DNA from: Pseudomonadota bacterium
GTDB taxonomy: Bacteria > Pseudomonadota > Alphaproteobacteria > Dongiales > Dongiaceae
DNA length: 64,000 bases
NCBI GenBank assembly: GCA_021792365.1
Contig: JAJYUT010000009.1
Coordinates: 124,001 to 188,000, forward strand
Direction: 5' to 3'
Position 1 is the stretch's first letter; each line of letters begins with the position of its first letter. The notes beneath the pieces are model-generated. The model was given only the letters and a program-made list of their open reading frames with translations, had not been told where the DNA came from and did no database searches. Below, piece by piece: positions 18,470 through 27,883 of the stretch. The position numbers were made by a program, and so were the translations under genes.

Positions 18470-19042
18470 ATGGTCCGATTAACGCGCATCTACACCAAGG
18501 GCGGCGACAAGGGCACCACCTCCCTCGGCACCGGCAAGCGCGTGCCCAAGCACGATCTGCGGGTCGAGGCCTATGGCACGGTGGACGAGGCCAACGCCGC
18601 CATCGGGCTCGCGCGGCTGCACACCAGCGGCGACGCCGACGCGGCGCTCGCGCGCATCCAGAACGACCTGTTCGATCTGGGCGCCGATCTCTGCGCGCCG
18701 GAGAACGATCGTGCGGGCGAGGGATCGAAGGAGCGCCTGCGCATCGCCGACGCCCAGGTCGAGCGCCTCGAGCAGGAGATCGACGCCATGAACGAGGAAC
18801 TGGCGCCGCTCAATTCCTTTGTCCTGCCGGGCGGCAGCGCGGCGTCCGCCTACCTGCACATGGCCCGCACCATCGCCCGCCGCGCCGAGCGCGACATGAC
18901 GCGCCTTGCCGCGCAGGAGCCGGTCAACCCCGCCGCCATCCGCTACATCAACCGCCTCTCCGACCATTTGTTCGTGCTGGCGCGCTACGAGAACGACAAG
19001 GGCGCCAAGGACGTGCTGTGGAAGCCTGGCGCGAATCGCTGA
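18470..19042 (+). CDS. pduO: PduO-type cob(I)alamin adenosyltransferase
   Basis: 190 residues. The N-terminal P-loop-like segment TKGGDKGTTSLGTGKR binds ATP, and the C-terminal helical block with ARTIARRAERDM and INRLSDHLFVLARYEN is diagnostic. It converts cob(I)alamin and ATP to adenosylcobalamin. Four bases follow the HIG1 stop, so the two genes form an operon. The product would supply the B12-dependent ribonucleotide reductase at 52981. Confidence 0.96.
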   Translation: MVRLTRIYTKGGDKGTTSLGTGKRVPKHDLRVEAYGTVDEANAAIGLARLHTSGDADAALARIQNDLFDLGADLCAPENDRAGEGSKERLRIADAQVERLEQEIDAMNEELAPLNSFVLPGGSAASAYLHMARTIARRAERDMTRLAAQEPVNPAAIRYINRLSDHLFVLARYENDKGAKDVLWKPGANR

Positions 19043-19184
19043 TCGACCGGCGCTAGGCGGGCTGGTGGCGGCGGCGATTGCCTCCTTGCGCACCTGCGGG
19101 ATGCGGCATCCGGCCTCACCTAGCCCATTGAAACTTCGCCAAATAGCCGCTTCCCGGCGCATTTGGGCAAGTGGCGTGGGCGCG

Positions 19185-19213
19185 TTGACACCAGATTGTC
19201 GTAACCCTATTGT
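19185..19213 (+). promoter_or_regulatory. Sigma-70-type promoter of etfB
   Basis: TTGACA at 19185-19190, a 17-base spacer and TATTGT at 19208-19213. The 327-base gap between pduO and etfB has no credible gene, and this is its strongest signal; it would give a leader of about 150 bases. Confidence 0.6.
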
Positions 19214-19369
19214 GCGCCTGCGAAATGCCCGGCTGGCGGATGTCCCCGGGAATCAAATGTTGGGCGGTTTCGCGGCCTTCAGGGGAAAAGGCAGACGGGA
19301 CAATGGCGGCCGCCAAGGCCGGCCCGGTTCTGCAAGGGACAGACCTTTTTTTCGAGCCGAGCATACAAG

Positions 19370-20122
19370 ATGAAAGTACTGGTCGCGGTTAAGCGGGTGG
19401 TCGACTTCAACGTGAAGGTGCGCGTGAAAGCGGATGGCACCGGCGTGGAGACCGCCAATGTGAAGATGTCCATGAACCCGTTCGACGAGATCGGGGTGGA
19501 AGAGGCGGTCCGCCTCAAGGAAGGCGGCAAGGCCACCGAGGTGATCGCGGTGTCGCTGGGCCCGACCCAGTGCCAGGAAACCATTCGCACCGCCCTTGCC
19601 ATGGGCGCCGATCGCGGCATCCACGTGCAGACCGATGTGGAACTGCAGCCCCTCGCCGTCGCCAAGCTGCTGAAGGCGGTGGTGGACAAGGAGCAGCCGC
19701 AATTGTGCATCCTCGGCAAGCAGGCGATCGATGACGACGCCAATCAGACCGGCCAGATGCTCTCCGCTCTGCTCGGCTGGTCGCAGGCGACTTTCGCCTC
19801 AAAGCTGGTCATCAACGGCGACGGCACCGCGAACGTGACGCGCGAGGTGGATGGCGGCCTCGAGACCATCCAGGTCAAGATGCCGCTGGTCATCACGACC
19901 GACCTGCGTCTCAACGAGCCACGCTATGCCTCGCTGCCGAACATCATGAAGGCGAAGAAGAAGCCGATCGAGCAGGTGACGCCGGAGGCGCTGGGCGTCG
20001 ATCCCGCGCCGCGGCTCAAGACCCTGAAGGTGGTGGAGCCGCCGAAGCGCAAGGCCGGCGTGAAGGTGAAGTCGGTGGCGGAGCTGGTGGACAAGCTGCG
20101 CAACGAAGCCAAGGTCATCTGA
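19370..20122 (+). CDS. etfB: Electron transfer flavoprotein, beta subunit
   Basis: 250 residues beginning [19 protein letters not shown]. The AMP-binding region and the ETF-beta signature (around [43 protein letters not shown]) are intact. It pairs with EtfA to carry electrons from acyl-CoA dehydrogenases to ETF-quinone oxidoreductase. EtfA follows after 35 bases. Confidence 0.97.
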   Translation: MKVLVAVKRVVDFNVKVRVKADGTGVETANVKMSMNPFDEIGVEEAVRLKEGGKATEVIAVSLGPTQCQETIRTALAMGADRGIHVQTDVELQPLAVAKLLKAVVDKEQPQLCILGKQAIDDDANQTGQMLSALLGWSQATFASKLVINGDGTANVTREVDGGLETIQVKMPLVITTDLRLNEPRYASLPNIMKAKKKPIEQVTPEALGVDPAPRLKTLKVVEPPKRKAGVKVKSVAELVDKLRNEAKVI

Positions 20123-20157
20123 CCTCTCCGCAAATTTGCTCTGGGATTACGCGAACC

Positions 20158-21093
20158 ATGACCAACCTCGTTCTCGTCGAACATGACAACAGCGCCGTGA
20201 AGTCGGCGACCCTGCATGCCGTCGCCGCAGCGCAGAAGATCGGCGGCGACATCCATCTGCTGGTGGCCGGGCAGAATTGCCGCGCCGTCGCCGATGAAGC
20301 CGCCAAGATCGCCGGCGTTTCCAAGGTGCTGCTGGCGGACGATGCCGCCTATGCCAGCCGCCTGGCGGAGAACACCGCCAAGCTGATCGTCGGCCTCGCG
20401 CCGAGCTACAGCCACGTCCTCGCCGCCACCACGGCCATGGGCAAGAACGTGATGCCCCGCGCCGCCGCTCTGCTCGACGTGCAGCAGATCTCGGACATCA
20501 GCGGCGTCGAGAGCGCCGACACCTTCGTGCGCACCATCTATGCCGGCAACGCGGTGGCGACCGTGCAATCCGCCGACAAGGTCAAGGTCATCACCGTGCG
20601 CCCGACCGCGTTCGAGGCGGCGGCAGCGACCGGCGGCTCCGCCGCAATCGAGAACGTCGCCGCCGCCGGCGAGACCGGCCTTGCCGCTTTCGTGGGCCAG
20701 GAACTCTCCAAGTCCGAGCGGCCGGAGCTTACCTCCGCGCGCATCGTCATCTCCGGCGGCCGCGGCATGCAATCGGGCGACAACTTCCACATGCTGGAGA
20801 AGGTCGCGGACAAGCTCAATGCCGCGGTCGGCGCCTCGCGCGCCGCGGTCGATGCGGGCTTCGTGCCCAACGACTACCAGGTCGGCCAGACCGGCAAGAT
20901 CGTGGCGCCGGAGCTCTACATCGCCGTCGGCATCTCCGGCGCGATCCAGCATCTCGCCGGCATGAAGGACAGCAAGGTCATCGTCGCCATCAACAAGGAC
21001 GAGGATGCGCCGATTTTCCAGGTCGCCGATTACGGGCTCGTCGCCGATCTCTTCCAGGCGGTGCCCGAATTGGAACAGGCCCTTTCTAAATGA
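20158..21093 (+). CDS. etfA: Electron transfer flavoprotein, alpha subunit
   Basis: 311 residues. The C-terminal FAD domain is complete: [63 protein letters not shown]. It binds the redox-active FAD of the ETF heterodimer. Its stop lies about 65 bases before the preferred hbdA start. Confidence 0.97.
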   Translation: MTNLVLVEHDNSAVKSATLHAVAAAQKIGGDIHLLVAGQNCRAVADEAAKIAGVSKVLLADDAAYASRLAENTAKLIVGLAPSYSHVLAATTAMGKNVMPRAAALLDVQQISDISGVESADTFVRTIYAGNAVATVQSADKVKVITVRPTAFEAAAATGGSAAIENVAAAGETGLAAFVGQELSKSERPELTSARIVISGGRGMQSGDNFHMLEKVADKLNAAVGASRAAVDAGFVPNDYQVGQTGKIVAPELYIAVGISGAIQHLAGMKDSKVIVAINKDEDAPIFQVADYGLVADLFQAVPELEQALSK

Positions 21094-21158
21094 CGCGATT
21101 CAAATACATGCCGGACGGTGAAGGTCGTGGAGTGGCGCAGCAGCAAGGCAAGGTCGCG

Positions 21159-22031
21159 ATGATCGACAAGGTCGGTGTGATCGGCGCGGGCGCGATGGGC
21201 AACGGGATCGCTCATGTGTGCGCCCTCGCCAAGCTGGACGTGAAGCTGATCGACGTCAGCGAGGACCAGCTCAGGAAGGCGCTGGAGACCATCCGCTTCA
21301 ACATGGATCGCCAGGTCAAGCGCAACCTCATCACGGCGGAGGAAGAGAAGGCCGCCATCGCCCGCATCACGACCGGCCAGAAGGTCGAGGATCTCGCCAA
21401 TTGCGACATGGTGATCGAGGCCGCGACCGAGAAGGAGCAGGTCAAGAAGGACATCCTGAAGGCGCTCTGCCCGGTCCTGAAGCCGGAAGCGCTGATCGCC
21501 TCCAACACCTCCTCGATCTCCATCACCCGCCTCGCCGCCGTCACCGACCGCCCGGCCAAGTTCATCGGCATGCACTTCATGAACCCGGTGCCGGTGATGC
21601 AGCTTGTCGAGCTGATTCGCGGCCTCGCCACCGATGACGACACCTTCAACGCCACCCGGACGCTGGCGGAGCGGCTCGGCAAGACCACCGCGACGTCGGA
21701 GGATTTCCCCGCCTTCATCGTCAACCGCATCCTGCAACCGATGATCAACGAGGCGATCTACACGCTCTATGAGGGCGTCGGCACGGTGGACTCGATTGAC
21801 ACCGCCATGCATCTCGGCGCCAACCACCCGATGGGCCCGCTCGCTTTGGCCGACTTCATCGGCCTCGACGTGTGCCTCGCGGTCATGCAGGTGCTCTACG
21901 AGGGCTTGGCGGACAGCAAATATCGCCCCTGCCCGCTGCTGGTGAAATACGTCGAAGCCGGCTGGCTCGGCCGCAAGACCGGCCGCGGCTTCTACGACTA
22001 TTCCGGCGAGAAGCCGGTCCCCACGCGCTAG
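21159..22031 (+). CDS. hbdA: 3-hydroxybutyryl-CoA dehydrogenase
   Basis: 290 residues. The Rossmann NAD site is [16 protein letters not shown]; the 3HCDH C-terminal domain contains [20 protein letters not shown] and [15 protein letters not shown]. It oxidises 3-hydroxybutyryl-CoA (beta-oxidation, or polyhydroxybutyrate turnover). An in-frame ATG at 21090 overlaps the etfA stop and would add 23 residues not seen in the family, so ATG 21159, preceded by AAGG, is preferred. The etfB-etfA-hbdA order is a classic alphaproteobacterial operon. Confidence 0.95.
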   Translation: MIDKVGVIGAGAMGNGIAHVCALAKLDVKLIDVSEDQLRKALETIRFNMDRQVKRNLITAEEEKAAIARITTGQKVEDLANCDMVIEAATEKEQVKKDILKALCPVLKPEALIASNTSSISITRLAAVTDRPAKFIGMHFMNPVPVMQLVELIRGLATDDDTFNATRTLAERLGKTTATSEDFPAFIVNRILQPMINEAIYTLYEGVGTVDSIDTAMHLGANHPMGPLALADFIGLDVCLAVMQVLYEGLADSKYRPCPLLVKYVEAGWLGRKTGRGFYDYSGEKPVPTR

Positions 22032-22054
22032 CGGACGGCGCACACAAGGTCTCG

Positions 22055-22086
22055 AAACGGGCGCCCCACGGCGCCCGTTTTCGTTT
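22055..22086 (+). terminator. Terminator of the etfBA-hbdA operon
   Basis: Perfect 11-bp stem (22055-22065 with 22070-22080), CCAC loop, followed by TTTTCGTTT. Confidence 0.9.
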
Positions 22087-22231
22087 CCGGCTCACCTCCT
22101 GGGCTGGCGGACATGCGGCTCGCCAGCCCGCCTCCCGGGCGACGGGGCGAAAAACCCCGCCTGAACTGTTCCTTGTCTCTGTCCGCCCACGCGAACGGAC
22201 GCGGCAAGGCGCTCGGAAGGAGGATTGCATC

Positions 22232-23248
22232 GTGCCCGCACGCACATCGGCTCGGAGGGAGTCCGTCATCCTGGTGTTTTCGGGCGGTGTTTCGCTCGGC
22301 GCCTACCAGGCCGGCGCCTACGAGGCGCTGCAGGAGGATGGGTCGGTGCGGCCGAGCTGGTTCGCCGCCTCCTCGATTGGCGCCATCAATGCCGCGCTGA
22401 TCGCCGGCAGCGCCCCCGGCGCGGCGATGACGTCCTTGAGCCGGTTCTGGGCCGCCGGCGAGCATTCACCCGCAGGCCATCCGGCCCGGCCCGCCGCGGG
22501 TCCCGCCCGGCACGCCTGGAACTGGATGAGCGCGATCGGAACGCGGCTCGCCGGCGCGCCGGGCTTCTTCTACCCGCGCCTGGCCCTGCACCTGCTCGAC
22601 CGGACCCAGAGCCTCTACGACCTCGCGCCGACGCGCGCCAAGCTCGAGACCCTGATCGATTTCGGCCGGCTCAACGCGGGCGAGATCCGCATCACCGTGG
22701 CCACCACGGACGTCGAAAGCGGCGAATGCGTCCTGTTCGACACTGCGCGGGGCGATCGCATCACCTGCGACCACCTGCTCGCCAGTTGCGGATTCCTGCC
22801 GGAATTCGCGGCAGTGGAGATGGACGGCCGCCTGCTGGGCGACGGCGGCCTTTCCGCCAACGCGCCCATCGAGCCGGTCTTCGACGAAGCCGATCGCGAG
22901 GGCCGCGCGATCTTCATCCTGGATCTCTTTGCCCGTGACGGCGGACGGCCCGGCAACATCGCGGAAGGGCTGGCGCGCCGCAACGATCTCATGTTCGGCA
23001 ACCAGACTCTCGGCCGCCTCCAGGCCTATCAAAAGGCAAGCAAGGCGGCCGGCCAGGCCAAGCGCATCTTCTATCTCAGCTACCGCGCGCCGGGGCACGA
23101 AGCCGGGCCCGACCGGCAATACGATTTCTCGCGTCCAACGCTCGATGACAGGTGGCAGGCCGGACGCCTCGACATGGCCGACGCCCTGCAATTGCTGAAG
23201 CACGGCCATGCGGCCGAAGGCGAGACGGTCCTCATCCGCCGGACATGA
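22232..23248 (+). CDS. Patatin-like phospholipase, variant serine motif
   Basis: 338 residues from GTG 22232, which has AAGGAGG about nine bases upstream. The oxyanion loop is SGGVSLGAYQAGAYEAL; the nucleophile block reads ASSIGAINAALIAG, so the first Gly of the usual GXSXG is Ala; the catalytic Asp is in LGDGGLSANAPIEP. It probably hydrolyses acyl esters of lipids in the cytoplasm or at the membrane. It resembles the second patatin at 34068 in the core but has a different C-terminal half. Confidence 0.9.
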   Translation: MPARTSARRESVILVFSGGVSLGAYQAGAYEALQEDGSVRPSWFAASSIGAINAALIAGSAPGAAMTSLSRFWAAGEHSPAGHPARPAAGPARHAWNWMSAIGTRLAGAPGFFYPRLALHLLDRTQSLYDLAPTRAKLETLIDFGRLNAGEIRITVATTDVESGECVLFDTARGDRITCDHLLASCGFLPEFAAVEMDGRLLGDGGLSANAPIEPVFDEADREGRAIFILDLFARDGGRPGNIAEGLARRNDLMFGNQTLGRLQAYQKASKAAGQAKRIFYLSYRAPGHEAGPDRQYDFSRPTLDDRWQAGRLDMADALQLLKHGHAAEGETVLIRRT

Positions 23249-23296
23249 CCCCCCGCTCTGGCGATCTCTGGTGATCATCGTACCTGCGCCGTCGAC

Positions 23297-24541
23297 CTAC
23301 CCTTGTCTTCCGTCGCGACGCACGGGGCCGCGCAACTCCTCGGGTGGCTTGACGTGCCGGAACTGGATCAGCAGCAGCAGGTCGTAGACGATCTTGAGGC
23401 CGCCGCAGATCACGAGCGGCCAGGCGCGGAACGAGGCAGCGAACAGGGCGCCGGCCAGCATCGGGCTGATTGCCGCGGCGAGGCTGCGCGGCACGGACGT
23501 GAAGCTGGCGGCGGCGGCACGCTCCGCCTCGGTGACGACGGCCATCACGTAGGACGACCGGGTCGGGACGTCCATCTGGGACAGCGCGGCGCGGATCAGC
23601 AGCAGGGCCAGGGCGCTGTGCAGCGTGGGCGCGATCGCGGCCAGCACCAGGGCGATGCTCGACGGAATGTGCGTGAATACCATGGTGTTGACGAGGCCGA
23701 TGCGCTGCGAGAGCCACGCCGCCACGGGGAACGAGAAGGCGGAGAGCACGCCTGACCAGAAGAAGAAGGTTGCCGCTGCGGCCAGCGACAGGTCGAAACG
23801 CTCGAACAGCCACAATGCCAACAGCGATTGCACCACGAACCCGCCGGCGAACGCATCCAGGCTGAACAACGCCGCAAGCTTGTACACGATCCGCTTGGAT
23901 GGCCCCAGCGCGCTTGCCGGCGCCTTGTCCTCGGATGGCGGACGTCGTGGAATGCGGCGATAGATGAGGCCACCGAGCAGCCCGAGGCAGGCGTAGAGGA
24001 CAAACATCAGCTTGAGCGCGGCGAGCTGGGTGATGCCCATGGGCTCGACGACGTCCGGCAGGGCCGCGGCGAGCGAACCGCCGGCACCGGCCAGCGCGCC
24101 GACCAGGCTATACCGGGCGAACATCTTCGTGCGCTCTTCGCTGGCCGCCGCGCGCGCCAGGACCGCATGCTCCAGGGGCACGAACACGCTGACGCTCCCG
24201 GCGGACGGATTGGCGGTGCCGGCGAAAGCCACCACCAGCAGGATCGCGTAGTTGTCGACCACCGCGAACGCAACGCCTGTTGCGATCATCAAGCCGGCCG
24301 CCGCGAGCAGGAGCCGGCGTGGATCGTGTGTTGCCCCCAGGAAGCCGATGCCGAGCGTCAGCAGCGCGGATCCAAGCAGCGCCGCCGTCGAAACGATGCC
24401 GACTTGGAGCGGCCCTAGTCCGATCGCAAGCAGATAGACCGGCAGCAGCACCGCGACGAAACCGTCGCCGAAGTCGCGCAGCGCCCGCGCCCAAAGGAGG
24501 CGCGCGATCGTCGGTTTGCCGTGCGATGCGAAGGCACCCAT
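23297..24541 (-). CDS. MFS transporter
   Basis: 414 residues with about 12 predicted helices and a long basic central loop (YRRIPRRPPSEDKAP). Motif-A-like charged loops are weak. Substrate unknown; drug or metabolite efflux is the default for such solitary genes. Convergent with the patatin gene. Confidence 0.85.
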   Translation of the reverse strand: MGAFASHGKPTIARLLWARALRDFGDGFVAVLLPVYLLAIGLGPLQVGIVSTAALLGSALLTLGIGFLGATHDPRRLLLAAAGLMIATGVAFAVVDNYAILLVVAFAGTANPSAGSVSVFVPLEHAVLARAAASEERTKMFARYSLVGALAGAGGSLAAALPDVVEPMGITQLAALKLMFVLYACLGLLGGLIYRRIPRRPPSEDKAPASALGPSKRIVYKLAALFSLDAFAGGFVVQSLLALWLFERFDLSLAAAATFFFWSGVLSAFSFPVAAWLSQRIGLVNTMVFTHIPSSIALVLAAIAPTLHSALALLLIRAALSQMDVPTRSSYVMAVVTEAERAAAASFTSVPRSLAAAISPMLAGALFAASFRAWPLVICGGLKIVYDLLLLIQFRHVKPPEELRGPVRRDGRQG

Positions 24542-24717
24542 ACTACCCCGCTGACCTCAGAGCCTGCGGCCGGTAGCAGAGCTTGGACGCTGGAGCGTCT
24601 GGGAAACGGGGAGTCTGCTTCCGTCCCCGTGGCGACCAGATTAGCGGAACTCGGCCTGGCGCTGCAACCTCTCGGGACCCGCCGCCCCGTTTTCCGGACG
24701 CGCGACACTCCACGCTT

Positions 24718-25146
24718 CTATTCGGGCATTGCCTCGCCGGTTCCGCCCGCGTGGGCGGGAAAGTCCCTCAGCTTCGGGAGCCCGTCCTTGATCGGCAGCA
24801 CCGTTTGCGCGTAGTGGAGGTGGACACTCGGTTTGAAGGCCACAGTCGGGATCGCAGCCGCATAGACGTCGGTGAAGCCCATGGTCGGATGGCCGGTCAT
24901 GATATGACCGCCGCATTTCGTGCAGAATTGCCGTTCGCTCATCTCGGTTTTCTTGAACCGGCCGATGAGTTCCGCTCCCTTGGTGATTCTGACGTTCTCC
25001 GCCTTGAACAGGACGAAGGCGACCAGCGGCCCGCCGGTATAGGACCGGCACGAGTTGCAATGACAGTACCCCATCTCCTCGGGCGCGCCCGCGACCTCGA
25101 TCTCGACGGCGCCGCAGAAGCAGCCGCCCTTATGTATGCTCGCCAT
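24718..25146 (-). CDS. GFA-family zinc-binding protein
   Basis: 142 residues. Two zinc sites are visible: GCFCGAVEIEV followed by YCHCNSCRS, and FCTKCGGHI. This is the GFA/CENP-V fold, named for glutathione-dependent formaldehyde-activating enzyme, though many members have no proven activity. It lies 18 bases downstream of a GNAT gene and is probably co-transcribed with it. Confidence 0.92.
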   Translation of the reverse strand: MASIHKGGCFCGAVEIEVAGAPEEMGYCHCNSCRSYTGGPLVAFVLFKAENVRITKGAELIGRFKKTEMSERQFCTKCGGHIMTGHPTMGFTDVYAAAIPTVAFKPSVHLHYAQTVLPIKDGLPKLRDFPAHAGGTGEAMPE

Positions 25147-25164
25147 GTTGCGTTCTCTGGATGC

Positions 25165-26049
25165 TCAATAAAGGATCGATGGCAGGTATGCGCCCTGCGG
25201 CTCCTGGTAGGGACCCATCGTCATCAGCGTCATCGGCTGCACGATGGTGAGGCCGTGCGCGAGGCACCAGCGCAGCAGGGCGCTGTTGCGGGTCGGCAGC
25301 ATGAAACCGGGTCCCGCGAATGACGGCGCCGCGCCGATCAGCGCCTGCAGATCCTCGTTCGTCTCGGCGACCGCATGGCCGAAGAACCCGATTCCAGTGG
25401 TGTAGCCGGTGATGCGGCCGCCGCGCTCCACCACCATCGCCGCGCCCTGCGCGATCGCCCCGCGCAACTCGCCGGCGCGGACATGCCCGTGCACGCGCCG
25501 GCACAGCGCATCCGCCGCCTCGGCATCCGCCGCGCACGCCGCGCGCACGTCATGGCCCGCGGCGCGCAGGTTGAGTGCCGGGCCCTGTATTACGGACAAG
25601 AGCTCGCGCACCTCGAAACCGAGCTTGGTGTAGAGCGACATCGACCGGTTGTGATAGGCGGCCTGCAGCAGGCGCACCGCGGGGATGCCCCGCTCCCGCG
25701 CGCGCTCGAGCACCGCCTCCATCAGCCTGCGGCCGAGCCCCTGGTCCTGCGCCGCGGGATCGATGGTGATGGGGCCGACGCCCGCGACCGCGCCATCCTC
25801 CCACAGGAAGTTGCTGCCGATGACGCGGCCCGCCGCCTCGGCCATCACGCCATGGATGTCCGCGCGCGAGACCAGATGCTCCATCAACCCGATGGCTGCC
25901 TCGGGATCGGGAAAGTCCGGCGCGAAATTGTGCCGCTCGGCAATGCTCTTGAACGCCTCGTAGCAGATGCGGCCAGCCGCCGCCGCGTCCTCCGGCTTCG
26001 CTTCGCGCAGGATCGGCTGCACCGCGGGAACTCCTGAATCGGGACCCAT
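25165..26049 (-). CDS. GNAT-family N-acetyltransferase
   Basis: 294 residues, about twice the usual single GNAT domain. The N-terminal half carries the acetyl-CoA site QDQGLGRRLMEAVLERARE after the beta-strand GVGPITIDPA. The C-terminal half (GHVRAGELRGAIAQGAAMVVERGGRITGYTTG) looks like a second, degenerate GNAT unit. The acceptor is unknown. Confidence 0.88.
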   Translation of the reverse strand: MGPDSGVPAVQPILREAKPEDAAAAGRICYEAFKSIAERHNFAPDFPDPEAAIGLMEHLVSRADIHGVMAEAAGRVIGSNFLWEDGAVAGVGPITIDPAAQDQGLGRRLMEAVLERARERGIPAVRLLQAAYHNRSMSLYTKLGFEVRELLSVIQGPALNLRAAGHDVRAACAADAEAADALCRRVHGHVRAGELRGAIAQGAAMVVERGGRITGYTTGIGFFGHAVAETNEDLQALIGAAPSFAGPGFMLPTRNSALLRWCLAHGLTIVQPMTLMTMGPYQEPQGAYLPSILY

Positions 26050-26076
26050 GATTGGTTCTCTCCGTCTCTTGTCTTG

Positions 26077-26730
26077 CTATTGCTGATGCGCCGCGTGGGT
26101 GTGCGCGCCGGTGTGGTGCGCGCAGGAGACCCGCGGATTGTACGGCGCGAACACGCCGTTCGGATTGTCGCGATAGATCCAGACATGCCGGTCGTAATGC
26201 GGCTCGAATGCGTGCGCCTCGTCGGTCGGCGTGCTGGGATCATCCGCCATCGTGTCGTAGGCGACGCCGTGGAAGCGCGGCGGCTCCGCATGGCCGCGCG
26301 CGTGCCAGGCCTTGGCGAAGACCAGGTTCTCCACCGCGACCAGTTCCAGCGATCCGTCCGCCTGCGGCTCATAGATCAGGATCGCCGGCTTCAGGAAATC
26401 GGTATGCGTGCCGGCGCCATCGACGCGCGGCGCGGGCGGCGCGCTGATGCCGAGCAGGTCCGGGCGGAAGTAGTGGATGCCCATCGCGCCGAGCGAGGCC
26501 GGCTGGCCCATCATCTCCGCGGTGTCGCACAGGTCGAACGGGTCGCGGAGATAGCCTTCCGCCAGCGCCACGTTGACGTCGCGGAAGCGTTCGGTGGCGC
26601 GGCGCACCTGCTCGAGCGTGGGCTCGCCGGCCGCGGGTTCATGATGGGCGCTGCAGGCGCCTGCCGCGCCGGCCTGCGCCGCGAGGCCGAGGCACGCCAG
26701 CGCCAGCAGGGTCTTGGGCATGCGGATCAT
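26077..26730 (-). CDS. Secreted protein of unknown function
   Basis: 217 residues from ATG 26730, with AAAGGA upstream. A signal peptide (KTLLALACLGLAAQAGAAGA) is followed by a mature domain rich in His, Asp and aromatic residues: FRDVNVALAEGYLRD, MGIHYFRPDLLG, ILIYEPQADGSLELVAVENLVF, HYDRHVWIYRDNPNGVFAPYNPRVSC, and a His-rich C-terminus. I have seen this type of conserved secreted protein but know no function; metal binding is plausible. It is divergent from a LysR gene that may control it. Confidence 0.8.
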   Translation of the reverse strand: MIRMPKTLLALACLGLAAQAGAAGACSAHHEPAAGEPTLEQVRRATERFRDVNVALAEGYLRDPFDLCDTAEMMGQPASLGAMGIHYFRPDLLGISAPPAPRVDGAGTHTDFLKPAILIYEPQADGSLELVAVENLVFAKAWHARGHAEPPRFHGVAYDTMADDPSTPTDEAHAFEPHYDRHVWIYRDNPNGVFAPYNPRVSCAHHTGAHTHAAHQQ

Positions 26731-26855
26731 GTCTGGTCCTTTCACCGGGTTCGTCCTGGGGCGGCGCGGCCACTCCAGGGCGCGCCGAAAAGCGGCGGGA
26801 ACATAGTGGCGGCGGGGCCGCCCCGGAATGCATCGCCTTGCACAGTCGTGCTGCG

Positions 26856-26870
26856 CCCATGCAGTATGGG
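26856..26870. promoter_or_regulatory. Possible LysR operator
   Basis: CCCAT-GCAGT-ATGGG, a perfect 5-bp inverted repeat with a 5-base spacer, 5 bases before the LysR start in the 145-base divergent intergenic region. The form (short arms, A/T at the inner edge) fits a LysR-type site, but the arms are short. Confidence 0.35.
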
Positions 26871-26875
26871 ACACC

Positions 26876-27805
26876 ATGCAGTGGAATGATCTCCTATACA
26901 TTCTGGCGGTGGTGCAGACCGGCTCCGCGCTGCGCGCGGCGGAGCGGCTGGGCGTCAACCAGGCGACGGTCCTGCGCCGGTTGGACGCGATCGAGGCCGC
27001 CGCCGGGATGCAATTTTTCGAGCGGCGGCGCTCCGGCCTGAAGCCGACGGAGATCGGCGCCCTCGCGGCGCAGACCGCCATGCGCATGGAATGCGAGGCC
27101 CAGGCCTTCCAGAACGCCTTGGCCGCGCGCCGCCGCACCCTCGCCGGATCGGTGCGCCTGACCACCAGTGTCGGCCTCGCCGACCGCCTGGTCATGCCGG
27201 GCATGCGGCGGTTCCAGGCGCTCTATCCCGCGATCACGGTGGAACTGCTGATCGCCGACGAGAAGCTGGACATCGCCCGCGGCGAGGCGGATGTCGCCCT
27301 GCGCGCCGGCTCGGGGCCGGAAGGCGGCGGTATCGTCGCCCGCCGGCTACCCGACGCGCATTGGACGGTCTATTGCAGCCGCGCCTATGCCGCCGAGCAC
27401 GGTGCGCCGCAGGACCGCACCGCCATCCACGGGCACCAGGTCGTGGGCCTCGACGGACAGATGGGCCGCCTGCCGGCGTGGCTCTGGCTCAGGGATTCCG
27501 CGCCCGGCGCGGTGATGCGGTTCCGCAGCAACAGCCTCGTCAACCTGGTCTCGAACCTGAAGGCGGGCCTCGGTCTTGGCGTGCTGCCGACGATGATCGG
27601 CGATGCCGAGCCGGAGCTGGTGCGATGCTTCCCGCCGCCGCCGGAGCTCGCCTCCGAGCTGTGGCTGATCGTGCGCGAGGAGATCAAGGCGCAGCCGCAT
27701 GTCCGCGCCCTCACCGACTTCCTCGACCACTACATCCGCGGCGTCTCCTCCAGTGGCGGCGATCACCACGCCGCGACCCCGGCCGCACCGAGAGATGCGA
27801 CGTGA
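26876..27805 (+). CDS. LysR-family transcriptional regulator
   Basis: 309 residues from ATG 26876. The N-terminal winged helix-turn-helix is VVQTGSALRAAERLGVNQATVLRRLDAIEAAAG, followed by the effector-binding domain (LADRLVMPGMRRFQALYP; GLGLGVLPTMIGDAEPEL). It probably controls the divergent secreted protein and itself. Confidence 0.93.
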   Translation: MQWNDLLYILAVVQTGSALRAAERLGVNQATVLRRLDAIEAAAGMQFFERRRSGLKPTEIGALAAQTAMRMECEAQAFQNALAARRRTLAGSVRLTTSVGLADRLVMPGMRRFQALYPAITVELLIADEKLDIARGEADVALRAGSGPEGGGIVARRLPDAHWTVYCSRAYAAEHGAPQDRTAIHGHQVVGLDGQMGRLPAWLWLRDSAPGAVMRFRSNSLVNLVSNLKAGLGLGVLPTMIGDAEPELVRCFPPPPELASELWLIVREEIKAQPHVRALTDFLDHYIRGVSSSGGDHHAATPAAPRDAT

Positions 27806-27883
27806 GCGCGCGCGCCTATCGCTTCGGCGCGGCCGGACCAGAGCCGGCCGTACCTTAGAGCGACTCGCCGCGCGCGACTCTCT

